This document shows positions 24,030 to 31,717 of a stretch of DNA of 64,000 bases, piece by piece. A model generated the notes under the pieces. The model ran no database searches, had not been told where the DNA came from, and saw only the letters and a program-made list of their open reading frames with translations. Source of the stretch: CAXSBR01 sp964236495 (GTDB lineage Bacteria > Actinomycetota > Actinomycetes > Mycobacteriales > Jatrophihabitantaceae); contig CAXSBR010000011.1 of assembly GCA_964236495.1 (NCBI GenBank), forward strand, positions 31,088 to 95,087. Direction: 5' to 3'. The position numbers and the translations under genes are program-made. Each line of letters begins with the position of its first letter. Position 1 is the first letter of the stretch.

Positions 24030-24389
24030 GTGGCGCAGTGGGACATCAGACCGGCCGGAGTGAAGGGCGTACTTGTCAAGGCCGAAACGAATGCGACGTC
24101 GCTGTCGGACGCGATCACCAGCTTCGGCGGTGACCTGCAGTCCTGCGCGAGCGCCATCGGGCAGAGCATCGTGGCGAAGGCCTTGTCGGACTTCGCACAG
24201 GGTCGCTCGGCCGAGTTGTCCCAGATGGGTACCCACATCTCCACTGCCATGAGGGGCACGATCTCGGCGGTGAACGCCTACACCCAGGGCAACATCGAGA
24301 TGGCGGCCAACGCGCGAACGACGGCCGCACAGGCCGCGCCGCCGACGTTGCGTGGCGCGGCCGGCGGTCGGCGGGCGGTGATGCAGTGA
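24030..24389 (+). CDS. DUF6507-like small helical protein
   Basis: A 119-residue protein starting at GTG 24030 with GAGAGGGTGGGG upstream. It begins AQWDIRPAGVKGVLVKAE, an opening shared (from memory) with DUF6507 proteins that accompany Esx genes in actinobacteria, and continues as two long Ala/Ser-rich helices with QGNIEMAANART near the end. Size and helical content suit another Esx-like export partner or an effector chaperone. Its stop overlaps the start of the effector gene (TGATG), so the two are translationally coupled; that is the best clue that it serves the effector. Confidence 0.65.
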   Translation: MAQWDIRPAGVKGVLVKAETNATSLSDAITSFGGDLQSCASAIGQSIVAKALSDFAQGRSAELSQMGTHISTAMRGTISAVNAYTQGNIEMAANARTTAAQAAPPTLRGAAGGRRAVMQ

Positions 24390-26167
24390 TGGCACAGAGC
24401 GCAATCGATTCGTCCAAGATCCCGGTTCCTGACCTGATGGCCGGCTTGCTGTCGGTGGAGGCGGGTTGGCTCAAGACCGATGCCGCGAACATTCGCCGGC
24501 ACGGGTCGGACATCAAAACCAGCTGGGCGGGGTTGTCGTCGTGTTACTCGGCGCCCGAGGCCGCGCAACTGTTCGCCGCCATGGATCCGGTGGCGACGGT
24601 GAGCGATTCGTTCGCCGGCGACGTGGAGAAGGTTGTCAGCATTCTGCAAACCTTCGCAGAAGAAGCCGGCCCGCTGGTCAGCACGCTGCAGAAGGTTCAA
24701 GCCGATGCGTCGGCGTTCGGTTCGAAAATCTCCAGCAATGACAAGTGGGATCACGACAAGAGCCTGGTGGATGAGAACAACGGTTACATCCACACGGTGA
24801 ACACGGCGGTGGTCGCGTTCCAGGCTGCTGAGCGTAAGGCCGCTAACGGTATCGAGGCGTTGGTCGGTGGGCAGCAGTGGCATGTGATCACCGACCCGAA
24901 TGACAAGTCGAGCAGCGGGTTCGGGTACGAGTCGATCCCTGACAACGCGAAAACTCCGTGGGGCGCTGACCTCGAGAAGAAAGACGGCTGCCTGAAAGAG
25001 ACGATGAAAGCGGGGTGGCATTTCGCTGAAGGCTTCGGTGAGGGCGCCTGGGGCGCGGTCAAGGGTATCGGCGCGCTGACCGGAATCGAAGGGTGGAACG
25101 CGTTCAAGGCGTCGTGGAAGGGGATGGAGAACCTCGCCCTGGTAGTGGTTCCGGTGGCGGGGGTCGCGGTGTGGGGTACCAAGGGGTACGCCCAGCACGC
25201 CACGGCGTTGGGTAAAGGTCTGACCGACTGGGACGAGTGGAAGAAGAACCCGGCCAAAGCGTTGGGTAACGTCACGTTCTCGGTGTTGACCGTGGCCGTG
25301 CCCGGTGCCGGTGAAGCCGGCGCGGTCGGCAAGGCCGGCGAAGTCGCCGAACTTAGCGGCGACGCGGCGAAGGCGTCGAAGGCGTCGAAACTGGCCACCG
25401 CAGCCGATGTCGCCAAAACCGGGATGCAGACGTTCACCAAGCTCACCGACCCGTTCCACTACGCCGCCCAACTGCCCAAGGTCGCCGACTTCGCCACCGG
25501 GCTGGAACTGTCCTCGCTACCGATACTGACCAAGTTCGGTGCCGCCGACAGGTCCGGCCTCACCAACGCCAGCAAAACCTTGACCGGTGAGGTCAAGACA
25601 GCGGCAGCCACCGCGGAACGGGAACCCGCCCTCGTCGGCGGCCGCAGCGGCGGGGGGGCCGGCGGCGGCACGCCCGAACCGCCGCAGTCACCTGCTCCCA
25701 CCAGCGGCGGGCCCGGCGGAGATAATGTGTCGACAGCACCAATCTCTGAGGCTTCGCACGCCACTCCAATGCACGTAAATAGCTTTCCGGCCGACGAGCC
25801 TATTCACCGGTACGCCGATAAGATTCCACACCTCCCTTCGCACTTTGACGTCGGTCTTCATGGAACCGAATCCTTCGTGGAGATCGCGGGACCAGGCGGC
25901 TCCCGAATCCGCGCCGATGCTATCGAACTCGCAAAGCATATTAGGAGTCAACCAGACTACACAGGGGAAGCTATTCGTTTAGTTAGTTGTTCAACTGGCG
26001 CCCCTGAAGGAACATTAGCCCAGCATCTGGCTAATGAGCTGAACGTCGAAGTTCTGGCTCCAACAGACACACTGTGGATATTTTCAAACGGGAAGACTAC
26101 GATTGGCCCATCACAGTGGGATAATACAGGGACATGGCAGAGATTCACTCCCGAATCAGCTGGTTGA
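24389..26167 (+). CDS. Modular type VII effector (polymorphic toxin) with possible caspase-like C-terminal domain
   Basis: A 592-residue protein in three parts. Residues 1-125 are helical with a SWAGLSSCYSAPEAAQLF segment like a WXG100 domain, the presumed export module. Residues 126-440 are a scaffold shared with the gene at 26895 (hydrophobic stretch ENLALVVVPVAGVAVWG, then Pro/Gly/Ser linker). From about residue 450 base composition drops and a new domain follows: FDVGLHGTESF, later IRLVSCSTGAPEG, then AQHLANELNVEVLAPTDTLW. His491 after a hydrophobic strand and Cys534 in an LxSC turn resemble the His/Cys dyad of caspase-like (CHAT, C80) folds, and HG...SCxTG...APTD blocks are common at the tips of actinobacterial polymorphic toxins. 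Proteolytic activity is inference. The next gene is the presumed immunity protein. GTG 24386 is an alternative start. Confidence 0.78.
   Translation: MAQSAIDSSKIPVPDLMAGLLSVEAGWLKTDAANIRRHGSDIKTSWAGLSSCYSAPEAAQLFAAMDPVATVSDSFAGDVEKVVSILQTFAEEAGPLVSTLQKVQADASAFGSKISSNDKWDHDKSLVDENNGYIHTVNTAVVAFQAAERKAANGIEALVGGQQWHVITDPNDKSSSGFGYESIPDNAKTPWGADLEKKDGCLKETMKAGWHFAEGFGEGAWGAVKGIGALTGIEGWNAFKASWKGMENLALVVVPVAGVAVWGTKGYAQHATALGKGLTDWDEWKKNPAKALGNVTFSVLTVAVPGAGEAGAVGKAGEVAELSGDAAKASKASKLATAADVAKTGMQTFTKLTDPFHYAAQLPKVADFATGLELSSLPILTKFGAADRSGLTNASKTLTGEVKTAAATAEREPALVGGRSGGGAGGGTPEPPQSPAPTSGGPGGDNVSTAPISEASHATPMHVNSFPADEPIHRYADKIPHLPSHFDVGLHGTESFVEIAGPGGSRIRADAIELAKHIRSQPDYTGEAIRLVSCSTGAPEGTLAQHLANELNVEVLAPTDTLWIFSNGKTTIGPSQWDNTGTWQRFTPESAG
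24764..25710 (+). repeat. Effector scaffold, copy 1 (paired with 26892-27830)
   Basis: About 940 bases that are nearly identical in many stretches to 26892-27830. Similarity begins abruptly at CTGGTGGATGAGAACAAC in both copies and fades after the CAGTCACC...AGCGGCGG linker, leaving unrelated C-terminal domains. Confidence 0.88.
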
Positions 26168-26208
26168 GCCTTTATAATTTGAAATGGTTGAGCCTTTATA
26201 ATTTGAAA
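26161..26208 (+). repeat. Perfect 24-base tandem duplication spanning the toxin stop codon
   Basis: The 24 bases 26161-26184 are repeated exactly at 26185-26208. The unit contains the toxin's TGA stop and the AT-rich word TTTATAATTTGAAA. The immunity gene's ribosome-binding site (GAAGGA) begins at the end of the second copy. Confidence 0.95.
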
Positions 26209-26223
26209 GAAGGATGATCAAAT

Positions 26224-26604
26224 ATGGAGCTAGTTGGGTACTACAGGGAGCTACGACATGGCAGACCTGACGGTGGCTCCCTCCCTGAGGCCGTACACCT
26301 GGCGACCGGTGCCCTCGATGATGAGTCGCAAATCGTTCGCTACCTGTCTACCGCGACGGTTTTAGCAGCTACAAGCCAGCATGTCGATGATTTGCTAGAC
26401 AAGTCGGCACTAGATGTCGCATCGGCCAGCAGTCGAACTGATGGACAATGGGCTTGGCCTGACGACCTTTCCTATTACGTTAGGCGGTATCATGTTCCTC
26501 TTCCGTCTAACTTCATACAGCGTGTTCGCGACCTGAATTACTTACCACCGACACTCTCCGATGAAATGCTAGACGATCTGATCGCAGGCTTTTTCTCGGC
26601 TTAG
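26224..26604 (+). CDS. Putative immunity protein for the first effector
   Basis: A 126-residue soluble, mostly helical acidic protein (MELVGYYRELRHG at the start, QRVRDLNYLPPTLSDEML near the end). It has no recognised domain. It is assigned by position: directly after the effector stop, same strand, with base composition lower in GC than the surroundings and like that of the toxin tip, the usual arrangement of a toxin-immunity cassette. GAAGGA lies about 11 bases before the ATG. It would bind and inhibit the C-terminal domain in the cytoplasm of producer and kin cells. Confidence 0.6.
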   Translation: MELVGYYRELRHGRPDGGSLPEAVHLATGALDDESQIVRYLSTATVLAATSQHVDDLLDKSALDVASASSRTDGQWAWPDDLSYYVRRYHVPLPSNFIQRVRDLNYLPPTLSDEMLDDLIAGFFSA

Positions 26605-26891
26605 GCGTTCGCTTGGTGTTCGACACCACGCCTTCTGGATTGAGCCCTACTTTGAGTTAGCCTGGACACAACAAGCAGATCCCGGATCAGCCCCCAATCA
26701 GCCCAAATCTTTCGTGAGCAACCTGCTGATTTTTCTGTGCAACGATCTTGCCAAAAGGCGCGGGGCGTGCCGTTTGTGATCGGCTCGGCCGGCGGTGGCG
26801 CGCCAGCAACTTGCCGAAGCCGCAAAGTCAAGCGTCGATAACGGCAAGTCGTCGCTTCCAAGTGAGCAAGGCGTAGTGATTCGACGCAGAT

Positions 26892-27830
26892 CTGGTGGAT
26901 GAGAACAACGCCTACATCCACACGGTGAACACCACGGTGGTGGCGTTTCAGGCTGCTGAGCGTAAGACCGCGAACGCGATCGAGGCGTTGGTCGGTGGGC
27001 AGCAGTGGCATGTGATCACCGACCCGAACGACAAGTCGAACACCGGGTTCGGGTACGCGTCGATCCCGGATGACGCGAAGACTCCGTGGGGTGCTGACGT
27101 CGAGAAGAAGGGCGGCTGCCTGAAGGAGACGATGAAAGCCGGCTGGCATTTCGCTGAAGGCTTCGGTGAGGGTGCGTGGGGCGCGGTCAAGGGCATCGGC
27201 GCACTGACCGGTATCGAGGGCTGGGATGCGTTCAAGGCGTCGTGGAAGGGAATGGAGAACCTCGCCCTGGTCGTGGTTCCGGTGGCGGGGGTCGCGGTGT
27301 GGGGTACCAAGGGGTACGCCCAGCACGCCACGGCGTTGGGTAAAGGTCTGACCGACTGGGACGAGTGGAAGAAGAACCCGGCCAAAGCGTTGGGCAACGT
27401 CACGTTCTCGGTGTTGACCGTGGCCGTGCCCGGCGCCGGTGAAGCCGGTGTGGCGGGCAAGGCCGGTGAGGTCGCCGAAATCAGCGGCGACGCGGCGAAG
27501 GCGTCGAAACTGGCCATCGCAGCCGATGTCGGCAAGACCGGGATGCAGACGTTCACCAAGCTGACCGACCCGTTCCACTACGCCGCCCAACTACCCAAAG
27601 TCGCCGACTTCGCCACCGGGCTGGACCTGACCTCGATACCGGTACTGGCCAAATTCGGTGGCGCCGACAGGTCCGGCCTCACCAACACCACCAAGACCTT
27701 CACCGCCGACGGCAGAACCGCGGCAGCCACGGTGGAACGCGAACCGGCCCTCGCCGTCGGCCGCAGCGGCGACACCGCCGGTAACGGCGCCCACCAGCCG
27801 TCGCAGTCACCCGCACCCCCTAGCGGCGGA
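26892..27830 (+). repeat. Effector scaffold, copy 2 (paired with 24764-25710)
   Basis: Second copy of the scaffold. The 287 bases before it (26605-26891), after the first immunity gene, show no gene; they contain AT-richer sequence but no recognisable remnant of the export module. Confidence 0.88.
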
Positions 27831-28403
27831 GGCCACGGCAATGACAACGGAGGAGTCGGCGGCGGCGCAGGGCACGAGCCCACAGCGCCCGAACCCGGCA
27901 CACCGACCGGCCACGACAGCGGCGACGACGCTGGCAACGCTTCGGGCGCCTCGCCAGTCACGAGTGACACCCCGCGGGGGAACTCTGACGACTACGTCAC
28001 CGGATCTGGCCATCACATCCCGCGAGCCGACTACGAAGCAACCTTCGCCGCATCAGTCCACAACGCAGAAGCAGAACGCGTCATGCTTGGCCGCTTCACC
28101 GACGACCCAGCAACGAACTACATAAACCGAGCCGGCACCGACCATACATACTTCGACCTCGGAAAAGACGGTTGGAACGCTACGAAAGAACGACAAGGCC
28201 TCGACGACGATGGTATGTTTAGCGTATACAACAAGCGGTTCCTTTCTGATGCCGTTGACGCTCACAAGCCGATCGACTTCTCACACGATCCAACCACGCT
28301 GAAAAATAAAGACACGTCTTTGCATCAAGAGTTTGAATACTTAGTCCAGAACGGTTATGTGTTTGACGCGAATACCCAAAGTATGCTTCCTCCATCCAAC
28401 TAG
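26895..28403 (+). CDS. Orphan effector copy: scaffold plus a different toxin tip, export module missing
   Basis: A 502-residue open frame that aligns with the first effector from its residue 127 on but lacks the N-terminal WXG-like part. The only early start is GTG 26895, with no ribosome-binding site, so it may not be translated. The scaffold and its Gly/Asn/Pro linker run to about residue 370, then comes a new domain of about 130 residues: SGHHIPRADYEATF, EAERVMLGRFTDD, HTYFDLGKDGW, the FSVYNKRFLSDAV block, DFSHDPTTL and a closing LHQEFEYLVQNGYVF. The same order of blocks (ILG+, YF.L, N+.FLD, SH.P, E..YL...GY) occurs, from memory, at the C-terminus of RHS/WXG-type toxins of Firmicutes; its activity is not known to me. 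An immunity-like gene follows. Such orphan cassettes serve as recombination reservoirs for toxin tips. Confidence 0.72.
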   Translation: MDENNAYIHTVNTTVVAFQAAERKTANAIEALVGGQQWHVITDPNDKSNTGFGYASIPDDAKTPWGADVEKKGGCLKETMKAGWHFAEGFGEGAWGAVKGIGALTGIEGWDAFKASWKGMENLALVVVPVAGVAVWGTKGYAQHATALGKGLTDWDEWKKNPAKALGNVTFSVLTVAVPGAGEAGVAGKAGEVAEISGDAAKASKLAIAADVGKTGMQTFTKLTDPFHYAAQLPKVADFATGLDLTSIPVLAKFGGADRSGLTNTTKTFTADGRTAAATVEREPALAVGRSGDTAGNGAHQPSQSPAPPSGGGHGNDNGGVGGGAGHEPTAPEPGTPTGHDSGDDAGNASGASPVTSDTPRGNSDDYVTGSGHHIPRADYEATFAASVHNAEAERVMLGRFTDDPATNYINRAGTDHTYFDLGKDGWNATKERQGLDDDGMFSVYNKRFLSDAVDAHKPIDFSHDPTTLKNKDTSLHQEFEYLVQNGYVFDANTQSMLPPSN

Positions 28404-28414
28404 GAGCTGGCTTG

Positions 28415-28750
28415 ATGAACGTGATGGAACTAGTTAGCCTTATTCGCCAAGTATACGGCAAAGGCGCGGCAGTGATTTCGGTTCATAGTGACGAACAATG
28501 GGTGTCCTGCATTCTGTATGAATCAGTTCACATGCGGTGCGGAGCCAACGGCGACCACGGTACCTTCGGTGCCAGCGTGCTGGTAGGTGAGTACTGGTCG
28601 GGGCAGTTCTTTGGTCAAAGCGTTTCACTCAACCCGGACCGCGAATCGATACTTGCAAGCCTGGAGTTGATAAATAGGTGGTGTAAAGCGAAACTTCCAG
28701 ATGAATTCTTGGAGCAATTAGCGGAAGGCCTCGCTAACCAAAGATTGTGA
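28415..28750 (+). CDS. Putative immunity protein for the orphan toxin tip
   Basis: A 111-residue alpha/beta protein (MNVMELVSLIRQVYGKGAAV, then WVSCILYESVHM, LINRWCKAKLPDEFLEQ). No known family is recognised. AGGAG at 28402-28406 overlaps the toxin's TAG stop and lies 8 bases before ATG 28415, so it is well placed for translation even though the upstream toxin copy lacks a proper start. Its retention beside an orphan toxin tip fits the idea that cells keep immunity to a tip they, or relatives, may deploy. Confidence 0.6.
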   Translation: MNVMELVSLIRQVYGKGAAVISVHSDEQWVSCILYESVHMRCGANGDHGTFGASVLVGEYWSGQFFGQSVSLNPDRESILASLELINRWCKAKLPDEFLEQLAEGLANQRL

Positions 28751-29061
28751 CTTGCCAATCTCAGGTTGCGCATCCTCCTCGTCGCTGCTGGCGATAGTAA
28801 AGGAAGCCTGCGGTAGCTGTCATTTATACTTACAATCCTATTGTCGCAGTACCGAATGAGGCATAGTCGTGCGGGCATCAGTCAACCACGTTCGCTATCG
28901 CCGAGCCTGTGCAACGGCTTCGCCGATTTGGCAAAGTTGGACGAACCGTTAAGTGTTGCTCTGTAATCCATTTCAAGGCAAACGTCCAATTTGCGTTTCC
29001 TGGCTCATCGCGAGATAAGGAGTAGTCGGCGTCTGAAGCCGCCGGTGTCGAGTAGTGGGCG
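28751..29061. other. Gene-free, AT-richer stretch after the toxin array
   Basis: About 310 bases with no supportable gene, RNA or clear repeat. Composition is AT-richer than the chromosome average. It lies between the second immunity gene and a decayed scaffold fragment, so it is probably debris of earlier cassette exchanges. Confidence 0.5.
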
Positions 29062-29148
29062 GTTGCCGATTTCGCGACCGAACTGGACTTGTCCTCGATA
29101 CGGGTGCCGGCGATGTTCGGTGCGCCGACTGGTTCGGCCTGCCAACGC
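29062..29148 (+). pseudogene. Decayed third copy of the effector scaffold (fragment)
   Basis: Read in frame from 29062 this gives VADFATELDLSSIRVPAMFG, which lines up with VADFATGLDLTSIPVLAKFG of the orphan copy and continues weakly through APTGSACQ against ADRSGLTN. Bases match the scaffold along about 85 positions. No open frame extends on either side. It marks the former right end of a longer effector array. Confidence 0.72.
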
Positions 29149-29171
29149 GTGCAACGGGAGCTGGCATGCGC

Positions 29172-29768
29172 CTACCGATGTTCGGCGCAGCAGGGCGTCG
29201 GATTCGGTACCTCGAACGGCGCGACCCCTCCACCGGCCGCCGGCAGAACCGCCAGAACCAGCTCGCCGCGCTGCCACCGCGGGCGCACGAAGTCGCGCGT
29301 CCGCAGCTCGGCGCTGTCGTCGACGTCGCCGCCGCCGAGCTGATGGATACGCTCAATCGCCGAGACGGCCAGCGCCTCCCTTACCGAGAGGGTGCCGGTG
29401 AGGTGTTGACAGCCGGGGAAGCGGACAGCGCGGCCACCGTCGCGGCTCGCAGTCTGACTCGCTGCAAGCTCATCGCCTGCAGTCAGCGCCAAGTTCGGTA
29501 GATCCGCCGCGGGCCGCAATCCCGACGACGCCCGGAAGTGACGCTCGAGAGCGTCGATGAGCTCTGCCTGAGGCGCTGCCCGGAAGGACAAGGAGACGGC
29601 GTAATGCGGAACGCCCGCACGCACTTCGTGCGTGCAGACGGTGACATCGTCGGGCAGACCCCACCGGTCGAGGGCGAGCAACGAGTGCTCGACCTCGGCC
29701 AGCACGAGGAACTCGGTATCGACGACGACCACCGTCGCGGCGGCAGCCAGGGTGTCGGACCGGGTCAT
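29172..29768 (-). CDS. Unknown protein coupled to the PHP phosphoesterase
   Basis: A 198-residue soluble protein. Its ATG (29768) overlaps the stop of the PHP-domain gene (ATGA), implying coupled translation. Visible segments are TVVVVDTEFLVLAEVEHSLLAL, VTVCTHEVRAGVPHYAVSLSF and a C-terminal GTLSVREALAVSAIERIHQ. No known motif, signal peptide or membrane segment. It ends only 23 bases from the decayed effector fragment, so its C-terminus (NPTPCCAEHR) may have been altered by rearrangement there. Function unknown. Confidence 0.6.
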   Translation of the reverse strand: MTRSDTLAAAATVVVVDTEFLVLAEVEHSLLALDRWGLPDDVTVCTHEVRAGVPHYAVSLSFRAAPQAELIDALERHFRASSGLRPAADLPNLALTAGDELAASQTASRDGGRAVRFPGCQHLTGTLSVREALAVSAIERIHQLGGGDVDDSAELRTRDFVRPRWQRGELVLAVLPAAGGGVAPFEVPNPTPCCAEHR

Positions 29769-31579
29769 CGCCTGCGGGCGTAGGGCAACGGGCTCGGCGT
29801 GAGCACGAAGATCGGGTTCGAGTAGAACCACAGGTCCGCCCACGGATCTGCGTCGCCCACCACGTCGATGGCCGGGCCCGTCGGGTCCACTCCTGCACCC
29901 AGGTAACCCGGCGCCGTCCGGTTGCCGTCGGTGCCACGCAGCCGCACGTAGAACGGCCGGTCGACCTTGGGGAACGAGTAGCTGAGCGTGAGGATGCCCG
30001 AGGCGGAGCTGGTGTCCCACGACTGCACCACCTTGGTGTTCGGGGTGGTGAAGCTGTCGCGGTCGGTCGCCGGGCCCAGGATGTCGCCGGCGATGAGGTC
30101 GACCCGGTTGAGCTTCGGCGTGAACTGAGCGAAGTTGGGGCCGTCGGCGAGCCGGATCCGAATGGTCACCGTCACGGTGTCCTTCTCGTCGACGTGCAGC
30201 TTGCCGCCCAGCGCGGTGCCCCGGCTCTTGCGCCCACGCACACCGGCGCGCATGTCCAGCCCGGCGATCAGACCGCCGTGGGACACCCAAACCCGCCCGG
30301 CACGAATGCCGGCCATCACCTGGCCGTAGCCCACGCTGGTGCTACCGACGTGAGTGCGGCTGTAGTAGCCGGGCCAGAAGTCCGCGTAGCTGGTCTGGCT
30401 GCCACCGGCATAGACCGGGTCGCCGTAGCGCCCGAAGTTGTTGAACGTATCGCCGGCCGCGTCCCAGGGTGCGTCGGTCTTGTTGTCGACGGGGTTCTTC
30501 GCCCAGTCGGCATAGATCTTGTGCGAGTCGGAGTTCGCGGTGATCCACCACGGCTTGCCCTCGGCCAGCAGGCTGTCCCAGAGACCGCCGACGGTGGACG
30601 TCATGAAGTCGAACCCGCCCCACGTCCGGTAGCTCTCCAGCGGGTACCCGGCGAACGAATCCGGGCTGGGCGAGTTGTCGTAGTAACCGCGACCGCTGGC
30701 GGGACCGGGGATCGGGATACCGGCGGCCTGGTGTCCCGGCGCACCCTCGAAACCGACCGCGATGCCCGGCGCGGTGTCACGCCAGTTGCGGATCTCGTGC
30801 GGGCTGTCGATGCCCTTGCGCGACGGGTGGTTGGCCAGCATCAGCGCGTCGGGCACCTTGCGCTGGCGGACGGCCTGGGTGAGGTAGGCCAGCCCTGAAA
30901 TCGCGAGCGCCTCGTTGGCCGGCGTGCTCGGCCCGGCGCTGTTGACCACGCCGTCGTAGGAGTTCTCGAACTGCTTGAGAACCGACACCTCGTTCGGTCC
31001 CGGAGCAACGAAGACGGTTCCGTGCTCGGCGGCCGGAATGTTCCACTCCAGACCCTGGAACACCAGCGTGTCCGGGTACTGACGACGCGCGCGCTTGATG
31101 TCGGGATTGACCTTCTCGACGCCGAGCTTGGCATGCGCGACGCTGCCGTGGTCGGTGATCACCATCCAGTCCAGCGCGTTCTGGTTGGCATGCCGCACCT
31201 GGTCTGACACCCGGTACTGGGCATCGGGGCTGTACTGGGTGTGGATGTGGTGGTCGCCCGACAGCCAGGTGTAGCCGCCGATGTTCTCCGAGGACCGACT
31301 GACGGGGCCAGGCTGACCGGTGACCGCAGCCGCAGACGTCGTCGTGGTGAGGACTGACGCGGCCGCGGCACCCGCGCCCAACAGTCCGCTGTTGCGCAGG
31401 AAGGCGCGGCGGTTCAAGCCCTTGGGGCTGAGCTCGGCATCGGGGATGTCGAGGTTTGCCGCCTCGACGAGTGCCGCGGACACGGGCGCGTCGTCGTCGT
31501 GATGCACGTGATCATGTTCGGAGTGGGGGTGGTCGTGAGGATGGTCGTGGGAGTGGTCGTGAAGTTCGTCGGTGCTCAT
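29765..31579 (-). CDS. Tat-exported PHP-domain phosphoesterase with His-rich N-terminus
   Basis: A 604-residue protein. After a very His/Asp-rich stretch (about residues 5-30, repeated HDHPH units) comes a twin-arginine signal (GLNRRAFLRNSGLLGAG, then an Ala-rich hydrophobic segment ending near TTSAAAV). The mature part has a PHP-type metallophosphoesterase core with GDHHIHTQYSPD, VITDHGS and ITANSDSHK metal-ligand motifs, and a C-terminal beta domain (LTLSYSFPKVDRPFYVRLRGTD). PHP proteins hydrolyse phosphoesters with two or three metal ions; here it would act outside the membrane. The His-rich segment lies before the Tat motif, which is unusual, and could carry metal ions. ATG 31579 was preferred over GTG 31591 because GGAAGTGAG lies at a good distance. 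A 198-residue partner follows. Confidence 0.85.
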   Translation of the reverse strand: MSTDELHDHSHDHPHDHPHSEHDHVHHDDDAPVSAALVEAANLDIPDAELSPKGLNRRAFLRNSGLLGAGAAAASVLTTTTSAAAVTGQPGPVSRSSENIGGYTWLSGDHHIHTQYSPDAQYRVSDQVRHANQNALDWMVITDHGSVAHAKLGVEKVNPDIKRARRQYPDTLVFQGLEWNIPAAEHGTVFVAPGPNEVSVLKQFENSYDGVVNSAGPSTPANEALAISGLAYLTQAVRQRKVPDALMLANHPSRKGIDSPHEIRNWRDTAPGIAVGFEGAPGHQAAGIPIPGPASGRGYYDNSPSPDSFAGYPLESYRTWGGFDFMTSTVGGLWDSLLAEGKPWWITANSDSHKIYADWAKNPVDNKTDAPWDAAGDTFNNFGRYGDPVYAGGSQTSYADFWPGYYSRTHVGSTSVGYGQVMAGIRAGRVWVSHGGLIAGLDMRAGVRGRKSRGTALGGKLHVDEKDTVTVTIRIRLADGPNFAQFTPKLNRVDLIAGDILGPATDRDSFTTPNTKVVQSWDTSSASGILTLSYSFPKVDRPFYVRLRGTDGNRTAPGYLGAGVDPTGPAIDVVGDADPWADLWFYSNPIFVLTPSPLPYARRR

Positions 31580-31717
31580 GTCGATGCTCACTTCCGGCGA
31601 GGCGCTCGGGATGGAGGGTCACCGCGATCGTGCCAATCGTCGGGGGGTTCGCGCGCCGTCGAGAGGATGAACAGCAGATGACCATCTGTCATCACAGAGT
31701 GCCGCGACTCCTCGCAC

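Noticed and set aside
26601..27590. Long antisense open frames over both effector scaffold copies (also 24278-25471)
   Set aside because: The antisense frames resemble each other only because the scaffold DNA is duplicated; the plus-strand protein has domains, linkers and tip change that the antisense frame does not follow.
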